Assembly: GCF_002198675.1 (NCBI RefSeq)
Contig: NZ_MWLL01000015.1
Location: 1-64,000 of the forward strand
From: Kineosporia sp. R_H_3
GTDB taxonomy: Bacteria; Actinomycetota; Actinomycetes; Actinomycetales; Kineosporiaceae
Reading direction: 5' to 3'
DNA: 64,000 nt
Made by a program: the position numbers and the translations under genes
The notes under the pieces: model-generated
Told to the model about the DNA's origin: nothing
The model's input: only the letters and a program-made list of their open reading frames with translations
The model's database searches: none
In this document: piece by piece, positions 15,920 to 23,183 of the stretch
How positions within the stretch are numbered: the first letter of the stretch is position 1
How the letters are laid out: each line of letters starts with the position of its first letter

Positions 15920-16824
15920 CCCGCGGTGCCTGGACGCGGCGACGGGTGCTGGCTTCGGCGCTGGCAGTTGCTGGGATGTCGGTGGCTTCGGTGCTCGCCG
16001 GACCCGTGGCATCCGCTGGCGCGACGGGTGGCGGCAACCCACCGCCGATCATCGTGACGCCCGGTGGAGGTGGGACGGTCGGAATCGACGTGCACGCGCC
16101 GGGGCGCCCTGGTCGTGGCGGGAGCTCCAAGGACGGTGGCCAGGCAGCCACCGTGGCCGACGTATCGGCGGTTGATCCCTGTTCGGTGAACCCGACCAGT
16201 CGTGCCTGTGCGGCGTCCGACCAAGGTCTGTACTGCTACGCCTGGGGATCGGCTTTCCTCCAGGCCGGGCTGCCGCCGACTGGTCTTGGCCCGCTGATGC
16301 AGAGTGTCGGCTGTGCCCCCACGCTCCCGGTGGTCACGCCAGCCATGCTGGCCCAGCAGGCGTACTCGTTGCTGCGCCTACCGGAACCCACGATCGAGAG
16401 ATCACCGACGGCGATCAACAGCGATCGGGGTCGCCCGTACACGTGGGTGAACCTGTGGACCTGGTTCTGGACGGACCCAGCCACCTTCACTCCGAGATCG
16501 CGCACCGCTTCCGCCGGGGCGATCTCGGCGACCGCGACGGCGACTCCGGTCGCGCTGGTCTACGACCCCGGAACCGGCGACGCGCCGGTCACCTGCCCAG
16601 GCCCCGGCCGGCCGTGGCAGGAGCAGGACGGCGACGCTGCGCCGTCTGGCGGCGGCTGCGGCTACACCTACCTGCACGTCCGCGACTCGGTGACGGCCAC
16701 GGTGACGATCCAGTGGCGCGTGACCTGGGTCGGTAGCAACGGCCAGACCGGAGCTCTGCCGGTGTTGCTCACCTCCGCGTCCTCGTCCTTCATGGTGCAG
16801 CAGCTCCAAGCGGTGAACCGCTGA
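15913..16824 (+). CDS. Secreted protein of the Tad locus, function unknown
   Basis: ATG 15913 overlaps the lipoprotein stop and opens a signal peptide (TRRRVLASALAVAGMSVASVLAGPVASAGA), giving 303 residues. A Gly/Pro-rich stretch follows. The mature part has two Cys pairs (DPCSVNPTSRAC and later CPGPGRP...GCGYTYLHV). It also has a beta-rich C-terminal domain, SVTATVTIQWRVTWVGSNGQTG. Proteins of this layout commonly sit in actinobacterial Tad loci between a lipoprotein and the SAF-domain gene. I know no defined function; an extracellular or cell-wall role is likely. Confidence 0.7.
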   Translation: MLTRGAWTRRRVLASALAVAGMSVASVLAGPVASAGATGGGNPPPIIVTPGGGGTVGIDVHAPGRPGRGGSSKDGGQAATVADVSAVDPCSVNPTSRACAASDQGLYCYAWGSAFLQAGLPPTGLGPLMQSVGCAPTLPVVTPAMLAQQAYSLLRLPEPTIERSPTAINSDRGRPYTWVNLWTWFWTDPATFTPRSRTASAGAISATATATPVALVYDPGTGDAPVTCPGPGRPWQEQDGDAAPSGGGCGYTYLHVRDSVTATVTIQWRVTWVGSNGQTGALPVLLTSASSSFMVQQLQAVNR

Positions 16825-17504
16825 TGGCTACCACCGTGTCGCCTCGACCTGCCAAGGCGGGGCGGTCGACGCGCTCGGCGACAACACCCTTGCGGGCAGG
16901 CGCGGCGTTGCCGACTCGTCAACGGCGGCCGGGCTGGACGGCGCTCGCGCTGACTCTGATCGTCGCCTTCGCTGCGATCGGGGCCTGGCTGTACTCCTCG
17001 GCAGGCGCGAAGACCGCCGTGGTCGTGGTCGTGCGGAAGGTACCGGCCGGTCACCTGATCGAACGCGCGGACGTGTCAACGGTCGCGGTGGCCGGCGCCG
17101 TGACTGCGATCGCGGGTCAGAACGTCGAGTCGGTGGTCGGGGAGGTCGCCGCGGTGCCGCTTCTCCCGAACATGTTGCTGCAACGCTCGATGATCACGAC
17201 TGAGCCAGTGCTGGCTCCTACCCAGGCTCAGGTGGGCGTGGCGGTCCGTTCGGGGCAGATCCCCGCCGATGGTCTGGCGCCGGGGGATGCGGTGACCGTG
17301 GTCGAGCTACCGGCGACCGGCGCGCCCGAATCGACTACTGCCTCGGTCCTGGTGGATCGAGCCACGGTGTTCGCCGTCCGGGATGACCCGGCTCTGGCGG
17401 GTGGCACGCTGTTGACGCTCGTTGTGCCCGCGGAGCGGGCGGTGGCAGCTGCGGCGGCGAGTGGCGCTGGCCGGGCCGCGCTGATTCGGGTGGCCCCGCG
17501 ATGA
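16824..17504 (+). CDS. SAF-domain, CpaB/RcpC-like pilus assembly protein
   Basis: This 226-residue protein starts at ATG 16824 within a TGATG overlap. One transmembrane segment (ALALTLIVAFAAIGAWLY, about 40-57) precedes an SAF domain: VVVVRKVPAGHLIERADVSTVAV and PLLPNMLLQRSMI. A CpaB-like region follows (VGVAVRSGQIPADGLAPGDAVTVVEL). CpaB/RcpC proteins are part of the Tad/Flp pilus envelope channel in Gram-negative bacteria. In actinobacteria the short form is membrane-anchored with the SAF domain outside. Coupling to the TadZ-like gene is by an ATGA overlap. Confidence 0.85.
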   Translation: MATTVSPRPAKAGRSTRSATTPLRAGAALPTRQRRPGWTALALTLIVAFAAIGAWLYSSAGAKTAVVVVVRKVPAGHLIERADVSTVAVAGAVTAIAGQNVESVVGEVAAVPLLPNMLLQRSMITTEPVLAPTQAQVGVAVRSGQIPADGLAPGDAVTVVELPATGAPESTTASVLVDRATVFAVRDDPALAGGTLLTLVVPAERAVAAAAASGAGRAALIRVAPR

Positions 17505-18304
17505 TCGTGGCCATTTGCGCGGACAAGGGCTCGCCGGGAGTCACGACGGCCACGGTTGCCCTGGCTATGGCCTGGCCAGGGGAACGGCTGGTGGTGGACG
17601 CCGACCCGGCCGGCGGTGACCTGGAGTTCCGGGCCCGGCATCCCACGACTGGTGGCCGGATCCGCAGCGAGGGCGGCCTGCTTGCTCTGGCGGCCGACAC
17701 CCGCCTCACGCTGTCGCCTGAGGCCCTGCCGGGCTATGCGCAGCCCACGCTCTGGGGTGTCGATGTGATCTGCGGGCCGCCGAACGCTACGTCGTACGCG
17801 CCGATGCGCAGCCTCTGGCCAGCCGTTGCCGACACTCTCGCGGCCTGGCCGGGGACCGCCTTCGCCGATCTCGGGCGGCTCTACCCGGGCACGCCGACGA
17901 TGGCCATTGCTCATCGATCCACCGTGATCTTGGTGCTCACGGAGGTCAGCGTCGAGCACCTGTTCCACCTGCGAGCCCGAGTTCCTGAGCTCGCTTCCCA
18001 GTTCGGTGACCCCTCCCAGCCCGTCAACCCGGTCGCCGTGGTTGCGCTGGCCAGGCGCCGGGACGCAGCAGACGCCGTTCAACAGATCAGCCGGGTGCTG
18101 GAGTCGGTGGGGTGCCCGGTGCCGGTGCTCGCCTCGTTGGCGATAGATCCTGGGTCGGCGCAACGGTTGCGTGAGGGCCAGATCTCGGTGCGGATGAGCC
18201 GTGGACACTTGCTGAGGTCGGCTGCGGATGTCGTCGACAGGGTGACTCAGCGGTGGCCGACGCTTGCCACAGCAGACCCCGCTGCAGCGACGGTGGCATC
18301 GTGA
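17501..18304 (+). CDS. TadZ/CpaE-like MinD-family ATPase
   Basis: The 267-residue protein begins MIVAICADKGSPGVTT, a deviant Walker A of the ParA/MinD group with the first Lys at position 9. LVVDADPAGGDLEFRAR gives the switch I/Walker A' aspartate region, and TAFADLGRL the later Asp. TadZ/CpaE proteins place the Tad secretion machine at its site in the cell. There is no N-terminal response-regulator-like domain, so this is the short actinobacterial form. It overlaps both neighbours by four bases. Confidence 0.85.
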   Translation: MIVAICADKGSPGVTTATVALAMAWPGERLVVDADPAGGDLEFRARHPTTGGRIRSEGGLLALAADTRLTLSPEALPGYAQPTLWGVDVICGPPNATSYAPMRSLWPAVADTLAAWPGTAFADLGRLYPGTPTMAIAHRSTVILVLTEVSVEHLFHLRARVPELASQFGDPSQPVNPVAVVALARRRDAADAVQQISRVLESVGCPVPVLASLAIDPGSAQRLREGQISVRMSRGHLLRSAADVVDRVTQRWPTLATADPAAATVAS

Positions 18305-19731
18305 ACGGCGACCCGGGCTACGGGCTCGTCCGCATCCTTCAGGGTCAGGTCGCGGATCGGATGACCGCGGCGAAGCAGGCACGCCAGAACAGCGGCCAGC
18401 CCGAGCTGACGGCGGCCGACGAACGTCAACTCGCGCTGAGTTTCATTCGGGACGCCGTTGCTCGGCATCGTCGGGCCGAGATCGCCGTAGGCCTTGAATT
18501 GCCCGACCCGGCCCAGGACATCGATCTGGTCGAGGCTGTCGATGCGGCCATGTTCGGCGCCGGTGCCCTGCAGGAGCTGCTTGATGACCCGGACGTCGAG
18601 AACATCGACATCAACGGCTGCGACGAGGTCTGGGTGACCTACGCCGGTGACCGGGGCAAAGTCCGGGCACGCCCTGTCGCCGCGACAGATGAGGACCTGG
18701 TCGACATCGTCCGGACCCTCGGCTCGTACGCCGGGATCAATGCCCGGCCGTTCACTCCTGCTACCCCGGAACTGGATCTGCGTCTGCCGGATGGGTCGCG
18801 CCTGTCGGCGATCATGGGTGCCTGCGAGCGGCCGTCGGTGTCGATCCGTCGCAACCGATTCCCGCAGATGTTCCTCGACGACACCCCGGTCGTAACCGCC
18901 GGTCCCCGAGGCAACGGCCACCGGGACGCTCGTCGTCCAGGCAGTAGCTCTCGTCGGCAGGTGACCCTGCTGGAGTTGGGGTCGATCGACGCCCAGCTCG
19001 CGGCTTTCCTGCGCGCGACGGTCCTCGCGCGATGCAACCTGATGATCGCCGGCGCGACAGACGCCGGGAAGACCACCCTGCTGCGGGCACTGGTGAACTG
19101 CATCCCGCCGTCCGAGCGGCTGATCACGGTGGAACGGGCCATGGAGCTCGGGCTGCGCCGCCACCCCGACCTGCATCCCGACGTGGTCGAGATGGAAGAG
19201 GTGCTGCCGTCGTCCGAGGGCGGCGGAGGGGTCAGCATCGGGGCGCTGGTGCGCCGAACCCGGCGACAGAACCCGTCCCGCGTGATCGTGGGCGAGGTTC
19301 TCGGGCCCGAGGTGGTCGAGATGCTGTCGGCGATGAGTCAGGGCAACGACGGGTCCCTGTCGACGATTCATGCCAGGGACGCCAGCGATGTGTTCCACCG
19401 CCTGGCCACCTACGCCGCCCAGTACGAAGGCCTGTCCTTTGACGTCAGCCATGCCCTCATCGGCTCGACTATCGACTTCGTCGTTTTCGTCCGTAAGAAC
19501 CCGCGGCTCCGTGGCCGCCGCTGTGTGATGGAGGTGCTCGAGGTCACCGGATCCGCGGACGGGCGGGTCACCCGCTCCCGCATCTTTGCCGAAGGGCCGG
19601 ACGGGTCGGCGATCCGCGACCCGGAGGTGGCGATCATGCGGTGGCGGGCGCTCGCGGAGGCCGGCTACGACGACGGCGCCTGGCACGGAGCGGCCGCAGG
19701 CATTCAGCCCTGGGCCTCCGGAACTGGGTGA
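18301..19731 (+). CDS. tadA: TadA/CpaF-type secretion ATPase
   Basis: GTG 18301 overlaps the previous stop (GTGA); the protein is 476 residues. The N-terminal part has LQELLDDPDVENIDINGCDEVWV, typical of CpaF. Walker A is IAGATDAGKTTLLRAL (about 250-265), followed by an Asp-box-like ITVERAMELGL. Walker B is RVIVGEVLGPEVVEML, and the His box STIHARDASDVFHRL follows. This hexameric ATPase powers assembly of the Flp pilus at the cytoplasmic face with TadB and TadC. The Asp box has ERAME where ED(T/N)xEL is usual, a small departure worth noting. Confidence 0.93.
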   Translation: MNGDPGYGLVRILQGQVADRMTAAKQARQNSGQPELTAADERQLALSFIRDAVARHRRAEIAVGLELPDPAQDIDLVEAVDAAMFGAGALQELLDDPDVENIDINGCDEVWVTYAGDRGKVRARPVAATDEDLVDIVRTLGSYAGINARPFTPATPELDLRLPDGSRLSAIMGACERPSVSIRRNRFPQMFLDDTPVVTAGPRGNGHRDARRPGSSSRRQVTLLELGSIDAQLAAFLRATVLARCNLMIAGATDAGKTTLLRALVNCIPPSERLITVERAMELGLRRHPDLHPDVVEMEEVLPSSEGGGGVSIGALVRRTRRQNPSRVIVGEVLGPEVVEMLSAMSQGNDGSLSTIHARDASDVFHRLATYAAQYEGLSFDVSHALIGSTIDFVVFVRKNPRLRGRRCVMEVLEVTGSADGRVTRSRIFAEGPDGSAIRDPEVAIMRWRALAEAGYDDGAWHGAAAGIQPWASGTG

Positions 19732-20696
19732 TCACCATGGGGCTGCAGGCGGAACCACTGCTTGGCGCGTTGATTGGCGCTGGTCTGGCCGGTGCGCTCG
19801 TGCTGCTTGTCGTCGGGATCCGGGGCACCCTCGTCGAGCCGGGCCGCCCGCCCGGACGATGGACGGCGCTGTGGCGCCGGCTCACCTCACCCGCGACGGC
19901 CTCCCGGCTGGTGGGTGTGCTGCTCGTAGGCCTGGTCGTCCTGCTGCTCACCCGATGGCCGGTTGCTGCCGTCGCGGTCGCGGCACTGGTGGCAGGGTGG
20001 CCGCAACTGTTCGGTGGGCTCCGGGCCGAACAGGCCCAGATCGCCCGACTCGAGGCGTTGGTGGTCTGGACCGAGTCGCTGCGGGACACCGTTGCGGCGC
20101 ACGCCAGTCTGGAGCAGGCGATCCCGGCGTCCACGTCGAGCTGCCCACTCCTGCTGCGCCCGGCTCTGACCCGACTGTCCGGTCAGATCCGCGCCCGGGC
20201 CCCGCTGGACGTCGCCCTGCTCAGCCTGGCCGCCGAACTCGACGACGCCAGCGCTGACCTGGTGTGCGCCGCTCTGATCCTCAACGTACGGCGTCGAGGC
20301 GACCGACTCGCCGAAGTGCTCACCGGATTGGCAGTCGCGGCCCGGGAGGAGCTCGACATGCGGCGACGGGTCTCAGCCGGGCGCGCCGGGCTGCGCCGAG
20401 GCGTGCAGATCGTCGTCGGCATGACGGTGGTGTTCGCGGCGTTCCTGATGGCCTTCGGTGGCACCTACGTACGCCCGTACGACACGGTCTCGGGGCAGGT
20501 GGCGCTGCTGGTCGTGGTCAGCATGTTCGCCACCGGGTTCGTCTGGCTGCGCCAACTGTCGGCGGCCGACCCGGTCACGGCCTTCCTGGCCCGGCCTGGC
20601 AGCCCTGCCGTGCTCGACGCAGATCACCAGCGGCTCGTCGCGTCCCTGACGGGGCAGCCAGCTCGGTCCGGTGCTGCGAACGGGGCCCGGCAATGA
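19728..20696 (+). CDS. tadB: TadB-like type II secretion F domain membrane protein
   Basis: GTG 19728 overlaps the ATPase stop (GTGA) and is chosen over ATG 19737. The protein is about 322 residues. It has N-terminal membrane segments (LLGALIGAGLAGALVLLVVGI, LVGVLLVGLVVLLLTRWPVAAVAVAALVAG). A cytoplasmic T2SSF domain follows, with WTESLRDTVAAHASLEQAI and RRRGDRLAEVLTGLAVAAREELDMRRRVSAGRA. A final pair of membrane helices closes the protein. TadB and TadC form the inner-membrane platform on which the ATPase acts. Confidence 0.88.
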   Translation: MITMGLQAEPLLGALIGAGLAGALVLLVVGIRGTLVEPGRPPGRWTALWRRLTSPATASRLVGVLLVGLVVLLLTRWPVAAVAVAALVAGWPQLFGGLRAEQAQIARLEALVVWTESLRDTVAAHASLEQAIPASTSSCPLLLRPALTRLSGQIRARAPLDVALLSLAAELDDASADLVCAALILNVRRRGDRLAEVLTGLAVAAREELDMRRRVSAGRAGLRRGVQIVVGMTVVFAAFLMAFGGTYVRPYDTVSGQVALLVVVSMFATGFVWLRQLSAADPVTAFLARPGSPAVLDADHQRLVASLTGQPARSGAANGARQ

Positions 20697-21640
20697 TCGC
20701 CCTCGCGGTGGTCGGGGCCGGGTTCGGGCTCGCGGTCTTCGCACTGATCTGGCGTCTCGCTGCACCTCGACCGTCGGCGCTCGTGCAGCTCGGACGGTTC
20801 GACGCCCAGCAGCGCGCCGCGACGACGAGCACCTCGACGCTCGGAGGGGCGACGTATGGGCTGACTACGGTGTCCCGGGGCGATGTCGGAGGAAACTCGT
20901 GGCAGCCTGACCGAGCGGGGGCATTGCTGGCCCAGGCGCTCGAGCGACGAGGGGTGTTGCTGACCGCCTTGCGCCGCGACCTCGCCCTGACCGGCCACAG
21001 CCTGGAGTGGGCGCTCGGCCGGAAGCTCCTCGCCGGACTGGCGGGTTTCGCTCTGGTCGCTGTCACCGCGACCGTGATGCAACTGCTCGCCGGCTGGGCA
21101 CTGCCTGCCGGGACGCCGGTGCTGCTCGCTCTCCTGATCGGGGTCGGGTTCTCGTTCCTGACCGATCTGGAAGCGCACCGCTTGGCAAGTGCGCGGCGTC
21201 GGGAGTTCCGCCGCGCTCTGGGTGCCTACCTCGACCTCGTCGCCCTCGAGATGGCCGGCTCGGCCGCACCCAACGAGGCGCTGCCCAACGCCGCCCGGGT
21301 CGGCACGGGGTGGCCGTTGGCGTTGCTGCGGGACACCCTCTGGCGAGCGACTCTGTCCGGCACCGACCCGTGGCAGGCGCTCACCGACCTGGGAGAGCGG
21401 ATCGGGGTCGGCGAGCTCCGCGACCTCGGCACTCTGGTCCGTCTCGTCGGGCGGGACGGCGCCCGAGTCCGCGCCACCCTCACCGCGCGAGCCGCCACGA
21501 TGCGCCGCCGCGAGCTTGCCGAAGCGGAGGGTCGCGCCGGTGAGCAGGAGCAATCGATGCGCCTTGCCCAGGTGCTGATCGGGTTCGGCTTCATCACTTT
21601 CATCTCCTACCCGGCCGTCGTGGCGGTGCTGATGCTCTGA
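20693..21640 (+). CDS. tadC: TadC-like type II secretion F domain membrane protein
   Basis: ATG 20693 overlaps the TadB stop (ATGA), giving 315 residues. An N-terminal helix (LAVVGAGFGLAVFALIWRLA) is followed by a pair around ALVAVTATVMQLLAGWALPAG. The T2SSF domain contains RRREFRRALGAYLDLVALEMAGSAAPNEAL, RIGVGELRDLGTLVRLVGRDGARVRATL and REL-AEAEGRAGEQEQSMRL. The C-terminal helix is VLIGFGFITFISYPAVVAVLML. It is the partner of TadB in the pilus platform. It is followed 11 bases later by a pilin-like gene with its own ribosome site. Confidence 0.87.
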   Translation: MIALAVVGAGFGLAVFALIWRLAAPRPSALVQLGRFDAQQRAATTSTSTLGGATYGLTTVSRGDVGGNSWQPDRAGALLAQALERRGVLLTALRRDLALTGHSLEWALGRKLLAGLAGFALVAVTATVMQLLAGWALPAGTPVLLALLIGVGFSFLTDLEAHRLASARRREFRRALGAYLDLVALEMAGSAAPNEALPNAARVGTGWPLALLRDTLWRATLSGTDPWQALTDLGERIGVGELRDLGTLVRLVGRDGARVRATLTARAATMRRRELAEAEGRAGEQEQSMRLAQVLIGFGFITFISYPAVVAVLML

Positions 21641-21651
21641 GGAGGCAACTC

Positions 21652-21840
21652 GTGTTGACCCAGTTGAACTTCGTGCGGGCCTGGCTTATTACCCGCCTCC
21701 GCGCCCACAGACATGACGACCGTGGCGACATCGTCCAGACCGCCATCATCGTCGGTCTGTTCGCCGCGGCGGCGATCATCGTCGTGGGCATCCTGGTCGC
21801 CAAGGCCATCGGCGCTGCCAACGCCGTGCGCACGCAGTAG
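21652..21840 (+). CDS. Small Flp-pilin-like protein
   Basis: GTG 21652 follows a strong GAGGAGG ribosome site, stronger than those of its neighbours, as expected for an abundant subunit. The 62-residue protein has a positively charged N-terminus, the segment HRHDDRGDIVQTAIIVGLFAAAAIIVVGILVAKAI and a short tail. Actinobacterial Flp-like pilins have this size and a G-D/E at the start of the hydrophobic helix, where a prepilin peptidase would cut (RG|D). This may be the major pilin. No prepilin peptidase gene is visible in the operon. Confidence 0.75.
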   Translation: MLTQLNFVRAWLITRLRAHRHDDRGDIVQTAIIVGLFAAAAIIVVGILVAKAIGAANAVRTQ

Positions 21841-21850
21841 CAGGCCACCG

Positions 21851-22255
21851 GTGAACGGGATCCGTGACCGGCTGCGTCTACGCCGTCGTCGACAGGGCGA
21901 CGGTGGGTACTCCGTCGTGGAGGCGGCGATCACGCTGCCCGCCGTGGTGCTGTTCACGATGCTCGTCGTCCAGTGGGCTCTGCTCTGGCACGGGCGACAC
22001 GTCGTCGAGTCCGCCGTCCAGGACGGCCTCCGCGCTGCTCGTGCCTACCAGGCCACCGCCGCTGACGGTCAGAGCTCCGCACAGAGCTACCTGCAGGCTG
22101 TCGCCCCCACCTTGGTCACCGCGCCACGAGTCGAGGTCTCGCGCACTGCAACCACCGTCACCGTTCACATCCGGGCCGGCGTGCTCTCGGTCATCCCTGG
22201 TGGGCCATTCCAGGTCGACGAGTCCGGAACAGCGCCCGTGGAGCGATTCTCATGA
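21851..22255 (+). CDS. TadE-like pseudopilin
   Basis: GTG 21851 gives 134 residues with a basic leader, then GDGGYSVVEAAITLPAVVLFTMLVVQWALLWHGRHVVESAVQDGLRAARAY. A Gly followed by a Glu five residues on, and a hydrophobic helix, is the TadE prepilin pattern. The remaining domain is beta-rich. TadE-like pseudopilins are minor components of the Tad pilus. The four-base overlap at its end couples it to a second TadE-like gene. Confidence 0.82.
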   Translation: MNGIRDRLRLRRRRQGDGGYSVVEAAITLPAVVLFTMLVVQWALLWHGRHVVESAVQDGLRAARAYQATAADGQSSAQSYLQAVAPTLVTAPRVEVSRTATTVTVHIRAGVLSVIPGGPFQVDESGTAPVERFS

Positions 22256-22716
22256 CACGCAGCGGTGGCAGCGCTCGATGGGCTTGGCGTAGGGCTGCAA
22301 GAGGTGAGGAGGGGTTGATGGCGATCGAACTGGCCATCCTCGCCCCGGTCGTGCTCATCATGCTTCTCGTCGTCGTGGCGTTCGGGCGAGTCACCCACGG
22401 TCGCGCGCTCGTCGACGAAGCCGCTGCCGTCGCCGCCCGCGCCGCATCACTCGCAACCACGCCAGGGCAAGCCCACGCCGACGCTGCGCAGGCCGCTCGC
22501 GAGTCCCTCACGGCCGCGGGCCTGTCCTGCATCGGGGCCGGGGTGACCGTCGACACCGGTGCATTTCGGCCCGGCGGCCAGGTCGCCGTCACCGTGACGT
22601 GCTCCGTGGACCTGTCCGCGACTGCCATGGCCGGACTGCCGGGAACACTTGCCATGCGGGCCTCAGCGAACTCACCGATCGAAGCTCACCGCGACCTCGC
22701 CGGACCGATCCCATGA
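22252..22716 (+). CDS. Second TadE-like pseudopilin
   Basis: This 154-residue protein starts at ATG 22252 in an ATGA overlap. Its leader RAARGEEGLMAIELAILAPVVLIMLLVVVAFGRVTHGRALVDEAAAVAARAA is a classic TadE-like prepilin region. Two later cysteines (LSCIGAG and VTCSVD) may form a disulfide outside the membrane. Two TadE-like genes in a row followed by a TadG-like gene is the usual actinobacterial order. Confidence 0.83.
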   Translation: MTRSGGSARWAWRRAARGEEGLMAIELAILAPVVLIMLLVVVAFGRVTHGRALVDEAAAVAARAASLATTPGQAHADAAQAARESLTAAGLSCIGAGVTVDTGAFRPGGQVAVTVTCSVDLSATAMAGLPGTLAMRASANSPIEAHRDLAGPIP

Positions 22717-23183
22717 CGCCCAGCGCACTGAAACGCAACCGCCGACCGCCCACGGGGTGGAGTGTCCAGGGCGACGAAGGGTCCGTGTCCGTATACCTGG
22801 CGGTGTGGGCGGTAGCGATGATGGCGATGGCTGGACTGGTCATCGATGGGGGAGCAGCGATTGCCGCCCGCGCTCGCGCGGCCGACCTCGCCGAGCAGGC
22901 CGCCCGAGCCGGAGCCGACGCCCTGTCCCCAGCGTCCCTGCGGGGACTCACCCCGACAGACCTGCGAGTCGACCCCACCGCAGCCCGCGCCGCAACTGAT
23001 CGAGTGCTGGCGCTCGGCGGAGCCACAGGTGAGGTAACCATCGCCGGCCTCGACGTATCCGTCACAGCGCACGTGCCGCGGCAGGCCACGGTGCTGACCG
23101 CGGTCGGCATCAACGACCTGACCGGCACCGCAACTGCGACGGCCACTGTCCTTCACGGCACCACGACGCCGGGAGGACCGTGA
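22713..23183 (+). CDS. TadG-like pilus protein (short form)
   Basis: ATG 22713 in an ATGA overlap gives 156 residues. The segment GDEGSVSVYLAVWAVAMMAMAGLVIDGGAAIAARARAADLAEQAARAGADAL is the N-terminal helix typical of TadG and of the Rv3660-type flp-locus proteins. The long von Willebrand domain of Gram-negative TadG is absent, as in most actinobacteria. It ends at the start of the large regulator-like gene. Confidence 0.8.
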   Translation: MTPSALKRNRRPPTGWSVQGDEGSVSVYLAVWAVAMMAMAGLVIDGGAAIAARARAADLAEQAARAGADALSPASLRGLTPTDLRVDPTAARAATDRVLALGGATGEVTIAGLDVSVTAHVPRQATVLTAVGINDLTGTATATATVLHGTTTPGGP